A program made the translations under genes and the position numbers. A stretch of 64,000 bases of DNA, taken from NCBI GenBank assembly GCA_046327755.1, contig JAXLXW010000002.1, positions 682,001-746,000 on the forward strand, written 5' to 3'. Below are positions 7,844 through 16,295 of this stretch, one piece after another. A model generated the notes under the pieces. That model did not search any database, was not told the origin of the DNA, and saw nothing but the letters and a program-made list of their open reading frames with translations. This stretch comes from SCN-70-22 sp046327755. Lineage in GTDB: Bacteria; Gemmatimonadota; Gemmatimonadetes; Gemmatimonadales; Gemmatimonadaceae. The stretch's first letter is position 1. The number at the start of each line of letters is the position of its first letter.

Positions 7844-10165
7844 CTACGTCTCGAACGCCTCCCACGCCCGCCGGGCCCGCGCCAGGACCTGGTCGAATCG
7901 CGGATCGCCGCGCAGGGAGTCGAGGAACCGGTCGTGCTGGGCGAAGAAGGGATAGTTGATCATCCCGCCGGCGATCGCCCGCTCCAGCCAGAAGAGCGCC
8001 TCGTCCTTGAGCCCGACCTTCGCGTGCGCGGCGGCGAGGATCCACGGAACCTCCGCGTCCCACATCGCCGTCTGTCGCTGCGGACCGTTGGTGAGGCGCA
8101 CGACCTCGGCGGCGTCGTTGCGCCACGCCGCGCGGAAGAGCCCCATCTGCCAGGTCCCGACGTCCGAGTCCGGCTCGGCCTTCACCTCCGCCACGAGCGA
8201 CTCCGCTTCCTCCAACTGCCCGTCGTAGCAGAGCGCCATCATGAAGTTGGCGCGCAGGACCGGGATCATCGGGTCGAGCGCGAACATGCGGCGCGCCGAC
8301 TCCACCGCCTCGGTGAAGCGACCGGAGAAGAGGAGCGCCATCGAGCAGACGAGGTGGCTCATCCCGCCCAGCGGATCCAGCGCCCGCAGCCGCGCCACGA
8401 GCGGAGGCCACGCGGCGGGCTTGCCGACCAGCCAGCCGAGGATGTGCACGTACATCTGCAGCGCCGCGAGTTCGTTCGGCGACGCCGCGAGCACGCGCCG
8501 GAAGGCGCGGGCGCTGGCATGAATCTCCCCTCGCGCCATGTGCGCGTGCGCCCGCACGATGTAACCGCGCGGCGACTCCGGCTCGAGGGCGAAGATCCGG
8601 TCGGCGCACGCTTCCGCTTTCTCGAGGTAGGCCTCCTCCTCCCCGACGGCGGCGCCGATGTTGACGTACTGGAAGTAGGCGACGCCGAGCCCCTGCAGGA
8701 CGAGGGCGTTGTCGCCGATCAGCTGCAACGCCGCCTGCAAGTGCGTCACCGCGCGGTCGAGGCTCCCCGGGAGGAAGGACCAGATCTCCGCCTGCGCGCG
8801 CAGGTAGCTTTCGTGCGCCCGCGCGTCCTCGATGGGGCGCTCGGCGATCTGCGCCACTTCCTGCGGCGTGAGGCGGATCTCGAGCGCGTCGACGATCGCG
8901 CGGGAAACGCGCTCCTGCATGTCGAAGACGTCGTCCAGCACGCCGCCGTACTTGTCGGCCCACAGCTGCACGTCGTTGGCCGCGTCGACCAGGCGCGCCG
9001 TGATGCGCAGGCTCGTCGCGGCGCGGCGCACCGTCCCCTCCAGCACGTACTGGCAGGCGAGGTCGCGCCCGATGGTGGCCAAGTCGCGCGCGTCCCCCTT
9101 GAGGCGCATCGCCGAGCTGCGGGAGATCACGTGCAACGCCCGCACGCGCGACAGGTCGGTGATGATCTCGTCGGTGAGCCCGTCGCTGAAGTACTCCGTG
9201 TCGGGCTCGGGACTCAGGTTGGCGAAGGGGAGAACGACGATCGACTTGGCGCGCGGCGGCTCAGCGGCAACGCGCCCCGGCGTGAGTGCGGGGGCGGGCG
9301 CCGGCGTCGGCGTGGCGCGCAGGATGTCGCGCGCATGCCCGAGGTCACCCAACCGGTGGGCGACGTCGCTGGCAAGGCACTGCTCGAGCAGCTGACGGAG
9401 CTCACGCGGGAGTGTGGCCGGGAGCCGCTCCCACGCCACCGCCCCCGTCATCACCGCGACGAACGACTCCTGCAGCGTGCGCCCGGGAAACGGCGTCGTG
9501 CCGGCGAGCATCTCGAACAGGACGACGCCGAAAGCCCACGCGTCCGTGCGGGCGTCGACCGCTTCGCCCACCGCCTGTTCGGGGGACATGTAGCCCGGCG
9601 TCCCGACGACCATCCCCGTGCGCGTCGCCGAGGCCCCCGTCGCGTTGCGCAGCGCCCGAGCGTCGCCCGTCGTCCCGGGTGGCGCGGCGGCGACCTTGGC
9701 GATCCCGAAATCGAGGATCTTCACGCGCTCGCCAGGCGCAACGAGGATGTTCGAAGGCTTGAGGTCGCGATGGACGATGCCGCGGGCGTGGGCGGCGGCG
9801 AGGCCGTCGGCCACCTGGCTGGCGAGGCGCGCGGTGACGTCGATGGGGATGGGGGCGCGTGCGACGAGCTCGGCGAGTGAGGGGCCCTCCACCAGCTCCA
9901 TCACGATCGCGCGCGACGGGCCGAACTCCTCCACCGCGTGGATCGTGGCGACGTTGGGGTGGTTGAGCGAGGCGAGGAGCCGTGCCTCGCGCTCGAAGCG
10001 CGCCACCTGCTCGTGATCCGGTCCCCCGTCGTCGCGCAGCAGCTTGATGGCGACATCGCGATGGAGGCGCGCATCGGTGGCGCGATACACCTCCCCCATC
10101 CCGCCCGTGCCGATCAGGGCGACGACTTCATAGGGGCCGATACGTGCTCCAGGGGCCAGCGGCAT
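7844..10165 (-). CDS. Serine/threonine protein kinase with TolB/FlgO-like domain and TPR tail
   Basis: The 773-residue protein has an N-terminal Hanks-type kinase domain (about 10-280) with GTGGMGEVYRA, catalytic Lys41 in VAIKLL, VHRDLKPSN (Asp134), DFG at 152-154 and GTPGYMSPEQ in the activation loop; all key residues are present. A second domain (about 300-440) begins KSIVVLPFANLSPEPDTEYF and matches the FlgO/TolB-like module found behind bacterial kinases and adenylate cyclases. The rest is TPR-like helical repeats to the C-terminus. No membrane helix is obvious, so it is probably cytosolic. It is followed 6 bases later by the sbcD-like gene. Confidence 0.9.
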   Translation of the reverse strand: MPLAPGARIGPYEVVALIGTGGMGEVYRATDARLHRDVAIKLLRDDGGPDHEQVARFEREARLLASLNHPNVATIHAVEEFGPSRAIVMELVEGPSLAELVARAPIPIDVTARLASQVADGLAAAHARGIVHRDLKPSNILVAPGERVKILDFGIAKVAAAPPGTTGDARALRNATGASATRTGMVVGTPGYMSPEQAVGEAVDARTDAWAFGVVLFEMLAGTTPFPGRTLQESFVAVMTGAVAWERLPATLPRELRQLLEQCLASDVAHRLGDLGHARDILRATPTPAPAPALTPGRVAAEPPRAKSIVVLPFANLSPEPDTEYFSDGLTDEIITDLSRVRALHVISRSSAMRLKGDARDLATIGRDLACQYVLEGTVRRAATSLRITARLVDAANDVQLWADKYGGVLDDVFDMQERVSRAIVDALEIRLTPQEVAQIAERPIEDARAHESYLRAQAEIWSFLPGSLDRAVTHLQAALQLIGDNALVLQGLGVAYFQYVNIGAAVGEEEAYLEKAEACADRIFALEPESPRGYIVRAHAHMARGEIHASARAFRRVLAASPNELAALQMYVHILGWLVGKPAAWPPLVARLRALDPLGGMSHLVCSMALLFSGRFTEAVESARRMFALDPMIPVLRANFMMALCYDGQLEEAESLVAEVKAEPDSDVGTWQMGLFRAAWRNDAAEVVRLTNGPQRQTAMWDAEVPWILAAAHAKVGLKDEALFWLERAIAGGMINYPFFAQHDRFLDSLRGDPRFDQVLARARRAWEAFET

Positions 10166-10367
10166 GGTGCGCGCAAGCTACGGCGCGCTGGGGGTGGCCG
10201 GGAGGGCGCGCGATTCCGTCGGTGAGGCGAATCAGCGAGGTGCGCGTCGCTATCGTGCCTCTCGCTGCCATCACGTGAGAGCATGTGAGCACACCGCTGC
10301 CGACGCCTACGGGCGCCGCGTCAGGCTCCGCATTCTCCCGTTGCACCGAAGCACGCGCATTCGACTC

Positions 10368-10472
10368 TCCTCTGCGACACCCTGCGTTCTCTGCGGTCAA
10401 AAGACACCCGCACACGACTCACAGTCGCGCGCGGGTGCTCTTTTCACCGCAGAGAACGCAGAGGACGCAGAG
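10368..10472. repeat. Long inverted repeat of the CTGCGTTCTCTGCGGT family (in the 307-base gap)
   Basis: Two arms of about 40 bases face each other. The left arm contains CTGCGTTCTCTGCGGT at 10382-10397 and the right arm its complement at 10446-10461. The similarity continues inward through an A-rich patch and CACCCGC to a GACT block. Each arm also carries 9-base-period ACGCAGAG units. The right arm touches the stop codon (10473-10475) of the amylase gene. On RNA it would form a very long hairpin and may end amylase transcription. The rest of the 10166-10472 gap holds nothing else I can support. Confidence 0.7.
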
Positions 10473-12059
10473 TTAGAGCCTGCCGCCCACCTCCACGGCG
10501 ACCGCCTGATTCGACGGTAGCGTGAACGAGACAGCACCGCCCGCGTTCACGACGATGCTGGTTCCGGCGCACGCGCCGCCGACCTTGCCGCCGGAGATCA
10601 GGTCGCAGTACGTCCCCGCCGCCAACCCGGTCGCGGTCGAGATCAGCACCGGCGTCCCCTCTCTATTGATGGCGACAAAGCCCTTGGTGCCGCGCGAGAA
10701 GGCGATGGCGTTGCCGCCGTTGTCCCACCACTGCGTCACGTCGGTCCCGGCCGTCACCTTCCTGAAGCGCACCATGTTCCGGATGTACGGGTCGCGATGC
10801 TCGCACACCCAATCACCCAGGACCGCCACATCCATGGATGCGGCACACTTCACGCGGGTGGTCCACCCCGCCCCATCGCTCGGCGGACCCTGGGAGTTCC
10901 CCGTGGGGCAGGTGAAGGCAAACGAGGAAAGGATGCTGGGGTAGCCGTAGGGCGTCGCCAGCATCCAGACGTTGGCGAGGCGGAAGGCCATCCCGTTGCG
11001 GTAGCCGATGCCGCAGTCGTGCTGTGTATCGTGGTTCTGCAGGAAGACGACGGCCTTGTCGCTCGGCATCATCCCCCACGCGGCGGCGCTGAAGGTGTTC
11101 CCCGATCCGCCGTTGGGGTTGAGCTGCGAGATGTGCTCGCCGTTGATGCCGCGGAACTTGTTCCCCACGCCGACAAAGGTGAACTCGGTGATGTCGGCGG
11201 CCCCGCCTGACGAGTAGCCCTCTCCGTAATACTCGCTCGGCTTCACGGCCTCGCCGTTCCCGCCGATGACCTCGAGGAACCAGTAGGGGACGGGGCGCCC
11301 TTCACCGCTCGCGGCGGTGTTCACGAGGGCGATGATCTGGTTGAGCTCCGACTGCTGGATGTGCTTGGCAGCGTCGATGCGGTAGCCGGCGACGCCGAGT
11401 CGGTTGAGGGCGATGAGGTAGTCGGCAAGCTTCTGCCTAACGCTCGGCGAACCGGTGTTGAGGTCGGGGAGCGAGAGGAGCTCGCAGTCCTGGACGTTGG
11501 CGGCGTTCTGGTAGTTGGTGATGCCGCACGGGGTGTGGAAGTCCGCCTGCGTATAGAGCCCCGGGTAGTTGTACTTGCTGTACGCCGTCCCCGCGCTCCC
11601 CACGCCCGGGCTAGGGAAATTGGTCATGTGGTTGATGACGGCGTCCACATAGATGTCGACGCCGACCGCCTTGCACCTGGTGACCATCGCCACGAACTCG
11701 TCGCGCGTCCCGGAGCGGCTGCGCGTGAGGGCGTACGACACCGGTTGATAGCGCTCGCTCCAGTCGAAGTTGGGGGTGATGCTGTGCTCGTTGGGGGGCG
11801 AGACCTGGACGGCTTTGTAGCCGGCGGGGGCGAGGACGGCCTCGCACTCGCTGGCGATGTCGTCCCATCGCCAGTCGAAGAGGTGGACGAAGACGTCGCC
11901 GGCGGCGGCGCGACCGCTGGGGCGGTAGGTGGGGTCGACGGGTTGGCGGACGGCGACAGTGTCGATGATGGCGCCGGTGGTTTCGTTCTTGGAGCAGGCG
12001 GCGGCGAAGGCGGCGAGTAGTCCGATGAGAGCGGGGGCGCGGCGAACGGCTTGTCTCAC
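10473..12059 (-). CDS. Alpha-amylase (GH13), probable lipoprotein
   Basis: From a GTG at 12059 the product is 528 residues; the frame stays open further upstream but that part is Arg/Pro-rich and unlike protein. The chosen start gives a signal peptide (VRQAVRRAPALIGLLAAFAA) with a lipobox Cys before SKNETTG. GH13 motifs follow in order: DIYVDAVINHM (region I), GYRIDAAKHI (nucleophile Asp), YWFLEVIGG (acid/base Glu) and VFLQNHDTQ (transition-state Asp). The domain order and C-terminal all-beta segment fit animal/actinobacterial-type alpha-amylases, which cut internal alpha-1,4 bonds of starch. It is probably anchored in or released from the cell envelope. Confidence 0.85.
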   Translation of the reverse strand: MRQAVRRAPALIGLLAAFAAACSKNETTGAIIDTVAVRQPVDPTYRPSGRAAAGDVFVHLFDWRWDDIASECEAVLAPAGYKAVQVSPPNEHSITPNFDWSERYQPVSYALTRSRSGTRDEFVAMVTRCKAVGVDIYVDAVINHMTNFPSPGVGSAGTAYSKYNYPGLYTQADFHTPCGITNYQNAANVQDCELLSLPDLNTGSPSVRQKLADYLIALNRLGVAGYRIDAAKHIQQSELNQIIALVNTAASGEGRPVPYWFLEVIGGNGEAVKPSEYYGEGYSSGGAADITEFTFVGVGNKFRGINGEHISQLNPNGGSGNTFSAAAWGMMPSDKAVVFLQNHDTQHDCGIGYRNGMAFRLANVWMLATPYGYPSILSSFAFTCPTGNSQGPPSDGAGWTTRVKCAASMDVAVLGDWVCEHRDPYIRNMVRFRKVTAGTDVTQWWDNGGNAIAFSRGTKGFVAINREGTPVLISTATGLAAGTYCDLISGGKVGGACAGTSIVVNAGGAVSFTLPSNQAVAVEVGGRL

Positions 12060-12082
12060 ACGAAGACACGAAGGCACGAAGG
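12059..12082. repeat. Three 8-base units of the CACGAAGR repeat
   Basis: The units CACGAAGA, CACGAAGG and CACGAAGG lie in tandem exactly at and upstream of the amylase start codon (12057-12059). They fall in the leader rather than the mature protein. The same CACGAAGG word recurs inside the 44967-45203 element. Confidence 0.6.
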
Positions 12083-12283
12083 GAGCTCCGGGGGCGACGG
12101 GGTGCGGGCGTGGGACGGAAGCACGCGGGTGTTCGGGAACGTGGGAGGGGCGGTGGCGGGGGGCAAGGGTGCGGCGCGTGCAGCGCGCGCTTTGCGCGCG
12201 GCTGCGTTGGGGGGGAGTGATCTCGCGGCGAGCGGGGCCTTGCGGCAAGATTCGATGTCACCGATTCCTCTCACCGATTCCGA

Positions 12284-13216
12284 ATGTCGATGCGGATGGC
12301 TTTTCGACTCTCGCGACGGGCCCTGGTTGGTCGCGCCCTCCTGACGCTGGCACTCCTGCTCGCCAACAGCGCGGTGCTCGTTCCGGCGATGCCCGCCCAG
12401 TCGCCGGGCGGCGCCTTTCCTTCGGGAAAGAGCGTGGTCGAGGCGGAGGTCAACGGGACGCCGTTGCAGCTGTTTGCCTACAAGCCCGCCAGCTACAGCG
12501 GGGACGGGTTCATCCTCCTGCTGCACGGGGCGTCGCGGGCGGCGGAGGCGTATCGGGACAACGCGGTGGGGATGGCGGAGAAGCACAAGCGGCTCGTCGT
12601 CGTCCCGCTGTTCGATCTCAAGCGCTTCCCGGAGTGGCGCTATCAGTTCGGCGGGGTGTTCCGCGCCGACTCGTCGTTCGCCACGCCTGACGAGCGGACA
12701 TACGCCTTCATTCCCAAGCTGGCGGCGTACATCCGAGAGCGCGAAGGGAATCCGTCGATGCCGTGGATCCTCGCCGGCTTCTCGGCCGGGGGACAGTTCG
12801 TCTCGCGCATGGCCGCGTTCATCGATCTCGACGCCGAACGATTGGTGGCGATGGCGTCGGGGTCGACGATGTTTCCCACGCGGGCGATGGACTTCGGGCT
12901 CGGCTTCGGGAAGCTCCCCGACGACTTGAGCAACGATGATCGCATCCGCCGCTATCTCGCGCTCCCGATGACGGTCTACATCGGGACAGGGGATGTGGAG
13001 ATGGCGCAGCTCCCGCAGGGCGATGCGTACGCCCAAGGCGTGCACCGCTACTCGCGCAACATCCGCTGGTTCAACGAGGCGATGGACCTGGCGCACAAGC
13101 GGCAGTGGCCGTTCAACTGGCGCCTGGTCATCGCCGACGGGCCGGGGCACTCGCCCAAGGACATGTTCGAGCACCCGCAGGTGACGAACGCGCTGTTCGG
13201 GCACCGCAAGCCGTAG
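12284..13216 (+). CDS. Secreted alpha/beta hydrolase
   Basis: The 310-residue protein has an N-terminal signal peptide (basic region, then LVGRALLTLALLLANSA, cleavage near AMPAQS). The alpha/beta hydrolase signature is seen in FILLLHGASRAAEAY (oxyanion strand) and WILAGFSAGG (nucleophile Ser167), with a probable catalytic His in IADGPGHSPKDMF. The overall form resembles PHB-depolymerase-like and other secreted esterases. Three in-frame ATG codons (12284, 12290, 12296) could start it. An 11-base direct repeat TCACCGATTCC (12258 and 12271) sits just upstream and might be a regulatory site. It is divergent from the amylase gene. Confidence 0.75.
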   Translation: MSMRMAFRLSRRALVGRALLTLALLLANSAVLVPAMPAQSPGGAFPSGKSVVEAEVNGTPLQLFAYKPASYSGDGFILLLHGASRAAEAYRDNAVGMAEKHKRLVVVPLFDLKRFPEWRYQFGGVFRADSSFATPDERTYAFIPKLAAYIREREGNPSMPWILAGFSAGGQFVSRMAAFIDLDAERLVAMASGSTMFPTRAMDFGLGFGKLPDDLSNDDRIRRYLALPMTVYIGTGDVEMAQLPQGDAYAQGVHRYSRNIRWFNEAMDLAHKRQWPFNWRLVIADGPGHSPKDMFEHPQVTNALFGHRKP

Positions 13217-13225
13217 CGGCGCCGC

Positions 13226-13972
13226 CTACTCCTCCAGCAGCCCCTGCTCCAGCGCAAAGCGCGTCAGCCCCGCCGCACTGCGGATCCCCAGCTTGCGCAC
13301 CATGGAGTCGCGATGCGCCTCGACGGTGCGCGTGCTGATCCCCAGCTGCGCCCCGATCTCCTTGTTGAGGAACCCCTTGGCCACCAGCACGAGGACCTCT
13401 CGCTCGCGGTTGGTGAGAGCATCGAGCGAGGCGGGGATTGCCGCCGTCGACGGTGCGGCTGGCGGTGCGCTCGTCTCGCTGCGCAGCACCTCGGTCAACC
13501 GCTTGGCGACTGCCGGCGAGAACCAGGCGTCGCCGCCGTGCACCGCGCGAACCGCGGCGCGCAGGTCGCCGGGGGTGGTGTCCTTCCGGAGGTAGCCGTG
13601 CGCCCCGGCGCGCACGCTCTGCATCACATACTCGGCGTCGTCGTGCACGCTGAGCATCAGGACGCGCGCCTTGGGGACCTGGGCGCGCAGCTTCTGCGCG
13701 ACGACGAGCCCGGAGTCCCCCGGCATGGTGATGTCGAGGAGGATGACGTCTGGCTGCGCCTGCGTGGCGACGGCCAGCGCCTGCTCGCCGTTACTGGCCT
13801 CCCCCACGACGTCGAAGTCGCCGTCGGCGGTGAGGACCTGGCGTAGCCCCTCGCGCACGATGCCGTGGTCGTCGACGAGGACGACGCGGATGGGCCCCTT
13901 GGGCGTGGCGTCGACAGGGATCGGGGGCGTCCCCGGGATCTGTCCTTCGTTGGTGCCGTTGGGCGTCGTCAT
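13226..13972 (-). CDS. NarL/LuxR-type response regulator
   Basis: The frame is open far upstream, but the real start is the ATG at 13972, which overlaps the stop of the kinase gene as ATGA and gives 248 residues. A receiver domain (about 27-145) has VVLVDDHG, acceptor Asp80 in VILLDITMPG, LSVHDD and the conserved Lys in YLRKDTT. A Pro/Ala linker leads to a LuxR-type helix-turn-helix (LTNREREVLVLVAKGFLNKE, then ISTRTVEAH). It is expected to bind DNA when phosphorylated by the coupled kinase. The targets are unknown. Confidence 0.93.
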   Translation of the reverse strand: MTTPNGTNEGQIPGTPPIPVDATPKGPIRVVLVDDHGIVREGLRQVLTADGDFDVVGEASNGEQALAVATQAQPDVILLDITMPGDSGLVVAQKLRAQVPKARVLMLSVHDDAEYVMQSVRAGAHGYLRKDTTPGDLRAAVRAVHGGDAWFSPAVAKRLTEVLRSETSAPPAAPSTAAIPASLDALTNREREVLVLVAKGFLNKEIGAQLGISTRTVEAHRDSMVRKLGIRSAAGLTRFALEQGLLEE

Positions 13973-15753
13973 GGCGCTCCCACCGCGTGCAGCGGAACGC
14001 GGATCGTGACCTCGACCCCGCCCTCGGCGGCGTGCCCGAGGGCCACGGTCCCTCCTAACGATCCGATGCGCTCGCGCATCCCGGCGAGCCCCATGTGACC
14101 CTCGCGTTCCAGGCGTTCCAGTCGTTCCCGGTCGAGCGGGACGTCGCTCCCCAGGCCGTCGTCGCGCACGTCGAGCACCAGCGCCCCGGACTCCTCGCGC
14201 AGCGATGCCCACACATGCTGGGCGCGCGGGGCGTGGCGCGCCACGTTCGACAGCGCTTCCTGCATCGCCCGAAAGAGCGCCAGTTCGGCGTCTTCGCTCA
14301 AGTGGGGGGCGCGCTCCGGGGCGTCGAGCGTGACCTCGATCCCGCACTGCCCCTCGAAGCCGACGGCGAGGGAGCGCATGGCCGGGACCAGCCCCAGGTC
14401 GTCGAGGACGGTGGGGCGCAGCGTCTCGGTCACGTTGCGGATGGAGCGCATCCCCTCGTCCACCAGCGAGAGCGCCCGCTCCACGCCGAGCGCCTCGTTG
14501 CCGTCCACGCGCTCGCGCAGCAACCCGAGCTGCAGCTTGACGGCGCTGAAGACCTGCGCCGTCTCGTCGTGCAGCTCGAGGGAGATGCGGCGCCGCTCCT
14601 CCTCGTGCTGTTCGATCATGCGGGCCGAGAGGCGGGTGAGGTCGGCGGTGCGGGCCCGCAGGCGTCGCGTGAGCTCGGCGGCGTCGAGGGCGGAGCCGAG
14701 CTGCTGGCCGAGGGCGATGAGGAAGGCGTCGTCGAGCGCGGTGAAGGGGTTGCGGACGTCGCCGACGAGGACGAGGGCGGCGGTTCCGGCGGTCGCGCGC
14801 GGGATGGGAAGCGCTGCGGCGTACGCGAAGCCTAACGACTCGCGCGCCGCGCCGTGCGTCCACCCGCCGGTCACGCGCGGGGCCCCGGTGGTGATGGCCG
14901 TCTCGGCGAGCTCGATCGCCGTGCGCGGGAGCGCGGTCGACGCCCACGTCGCACACTCCCCCACCCCGCGTACGAGCGTCGTCTCGCTCCCCGTGCGCGC
15001 GAGGAGCGCCGCGCCGCGCGTCGCGGGGAGCGACATCGCCTGCCCCAGCAGCACCTCGAGGTCATCGCGCTCGGCGACGGTGTTGGCGGTCGCGGCGAGC
15101 GAGGTGAGGGCGGTGAAACCCTGCTTCAGCTCATCGAGGACGAGATAGGTGAGCCCGACGCCCGTGCAGAGGAGAAACACGATGTCGAGATAGTAGCCCC
15201 ACGGGTTCCACGCCCCACGCGCCCGCAAAAAGGGGTAGTCGAGGTGGTGCAGCGCCCAGAGGAAGAGTGCAACGGCCAGGAAGCGCGCCCCGCGCACGCG
15301 CGTCCGCTCCCAATGCCGGTAGAAGACCGCCGCCGTCCAGAAGGTGACAAACGAGAGGAAGACGACCGCCGGCAACGCCGCCCAGAAGAAGTCGCGCATC
15401 ACGAAGATGGCGATCGCCGACCACCCCAGCGGGAAGAGGAGGGCGACGAGGTAGGCGGGCTTGAATTGCAGCTGTCGAGAGAAGACGAGCGCCGCCCAGA
15501 GGAGCGCCAGCGCCGTCCACCCGGTCACCACCTGGTGCCAGTAGAGCCACCCGCTCTGCTGCGTGATGAGGAAGGCCATGATGCTGACCAGCCGCAGCAG
15601 GTACAGCGCCCAGGCGATTGAGAACCACGCGAAGTGCGGCTTGCCGTACCGCCTGAAGAGCGACCCCGCATACGCAGCGAGCCCGGTGGCGACGGCCACC
15701 TGGAGGATGGCCGCGTCGAGTTCGATGGTGGCGGCGGAGAGGGGGACCTGCAT
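13969..15753 (-). CDS. Membrane sensor histidine kinase (NarX/UhpB type) with GAF domain
   Basis: The 594-residue protein has about seven transmembrane helices in its first 220 residues, then a GAF-like region (about 225-370), a HisKA_3 dimerisation domain with RRRISLELHDETAQ (His395) and a HATPase_c domain (NVARHAPRAQHVW, DVRDDGLGSD, HMGLAGMRERIG). This is the kinase class that pairs with NarL-type regulators, and the partner gene overlaps by 4 bases, so translation is coupled. The 7-helix input domain is similar in layout to sensors of unknown ligand. It begins 117 bases downstream of the anti-sigma-like gene. Confidence 0.92.
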   Translation of the reverse strand: MQVPLSAATIELDAAILQVAVATGLAAYAGSLFRRYGKPHFAWFSIAWALYLLRLVSIMAFLITQQSGWLYWHQVVTGWTALALLWAALVFSRQLQFKPAYLVALLFPLGWSAIAIFVMRDFFWAALPAVVFLSFVTFWTAAVFYRHWERTRVRGARFLAVALFLWALHHLDYPFLRARGAWNPWGYYLDIVFLLCTGVGLTYLVLDELKQGFTALTSLAATANTVAERDDLEVLLGQAMSLPATRGAALLARTGSETTLVRGVGECATWASTALPRTAIELAETAITTGAPRVTGGWTHGAARESLGFAYAAALPIPRATAGTAALVLVGDVRNPFTALDDAFLIALGQQLGSALDAAELTRRLRARTADLTRLSARMIEQHEEERRRISLELHDETAQVFSAVKLQLGLLRERVDGNEALGVERALSLVDEGMRSIRNVTETLRPTVLDDLGLVPAMRSLAVGFEGQCGIEVTLDAPERAPHLSEDAELALFRAMQEALSNVARHAPRAQHVWASLREESGALVLDVRDDGLGSDVPLDRERLERLEREGHMGLAGMRERIGSLGGTVALGHAAEGGVEVTIRVPLHAVGAP

Positions 15754-15763
15754 CCTCCAAACA

Positions 15764-15872
15764 TAGAAGACGAGAAGACGGGAAGACGAGAGGACGGGGG
15801 GGAAAGCGAAAGGCGCCGGGACTCATCGCGAGTCCCGGCGCCCCAGGGTCCTTCTCGTTCTCTCGTCCTCTA
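15764..15872. repeat. TAGAAGACGAGA-family inverted element
   Basis: The outer ends are TAGAAGACGAGAAGACG (15764-15780) and CGTTCTCTCGTCCTCTAG (15855-15872), degenerate inverted repeats with an 8-base period. Inside lies a perfect hairpin (see terminator at 15812-15842). The right end supplies the TAG stop codon of the preceding gene. Confidence 0.65.
15812..15842. terminator. Perfect 13-base-pair hairpin, terminator-like
   Basis: GGCGCCGGGACTC, a five-base loop ATCGC, and GAGTCCCGGCGCC form a perfect stem in the gap between the anti-sigma-like and kinase genes. There is no T-run on either side, so it may be a Rho-assisted or attenuating structure rather than a classical intrinsic terminator. 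Confidence 0.5.
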
Positions 15873-16295
15873 GCGCACCAGAGCCTGAGCAGCGATCAGT
15901 CCGAGCGTGAACAGGGCCGCGGCGGCGCCCAGCGCCACCATGGGGTTGACCTTGAGGTCCTTCCGGTACCACGGCACCACCTGCTGCTGCGGGATCGCGA
16001 GCGGCGGGAGGGAGGCCATGATCTTGGCGGGGAGGTGAGCGGGGGTCATCATGCGGCGGCGCGCATCCGTTTCCTCGCCCAGACGGCGCCAGAACTCCAC
16101 GGAGCGCGCGGCGTCGCCACGCAGTCCGGTCGGCTCCGGAAGCTCGCCATCGAGCCAGCGGTTGATCACGTCGGGTGTCGCGACCGGGGCCAGAGGCACT
16201 TCACGCTCGCCTCGGATGCTCCCCATCTCATCGCTGGGGCGCAGGGGGCGTTCACGCTCGGCACGGCCGTCGCGCTCGTTATGTCTGTCGAGCAT
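15870..16295 (-). CDS. Single-pass membrane protein coupled to the ECF sigma factor, candidate anti-sigma
   Basis: This 141-residue protein is strongly charged at the N-terminus, contains INRWLDGELPEP (like the short N-terminal segment of anti-sigma factors) and ends with one transmembrane helix (NPMVALGAAAALFTLGLIAA). Its ATG overlaps the sigma factor stop by one base (TAATG), typical of translationally coupled sigma/anti-sigma pairs. It lacks a clear zinc-finger (ZAS) H-x3-C-x2-C motif, so the anti-sigma role rests on position and topology. Its TAG stop lies inside a repeat element. Only a short Val-Arg tail would face the far side of the membrane. Confidence 0.6.
   Translation of the reverse strand: MLDRHNERDGRAERERPLRPSDEMGSIRGEREVPLAPVATPDVINRWLDGELPEPTGLRGDAARSVEFWRRLGEETDARRRMMTPAHLPAKIMASLPPLAIPQQQVVPWYRKDLKVNPMVALGAAAALFTLGLIAAQALVR

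Noticed and set aside
7025..9880. A 951-codon open frame on the plus strand opposite the kinase and sbcD-like genes
   Set aside because: Its composition is Arg/His/Glu/Asp-rich with no domain, and it is antisense to two genes with complete motifs. It is a GC-driven shadow.
10368..10472. CRISPR-like array suggested by the repeated ACGCAGAG words
   Set aside because: There are no equal-length spacers, the units are 9 bases long and the copies face each other; no cas gene is present. The same holds for the repeats at 29.5, 45 and 59.1 kb.
13973..14956. N-terminal extension of the response regulator frame
   Set aside because: The upstream part is Arg/Ala/Gly noise lying over the kinase gene; the ATGA junction marks the true start.
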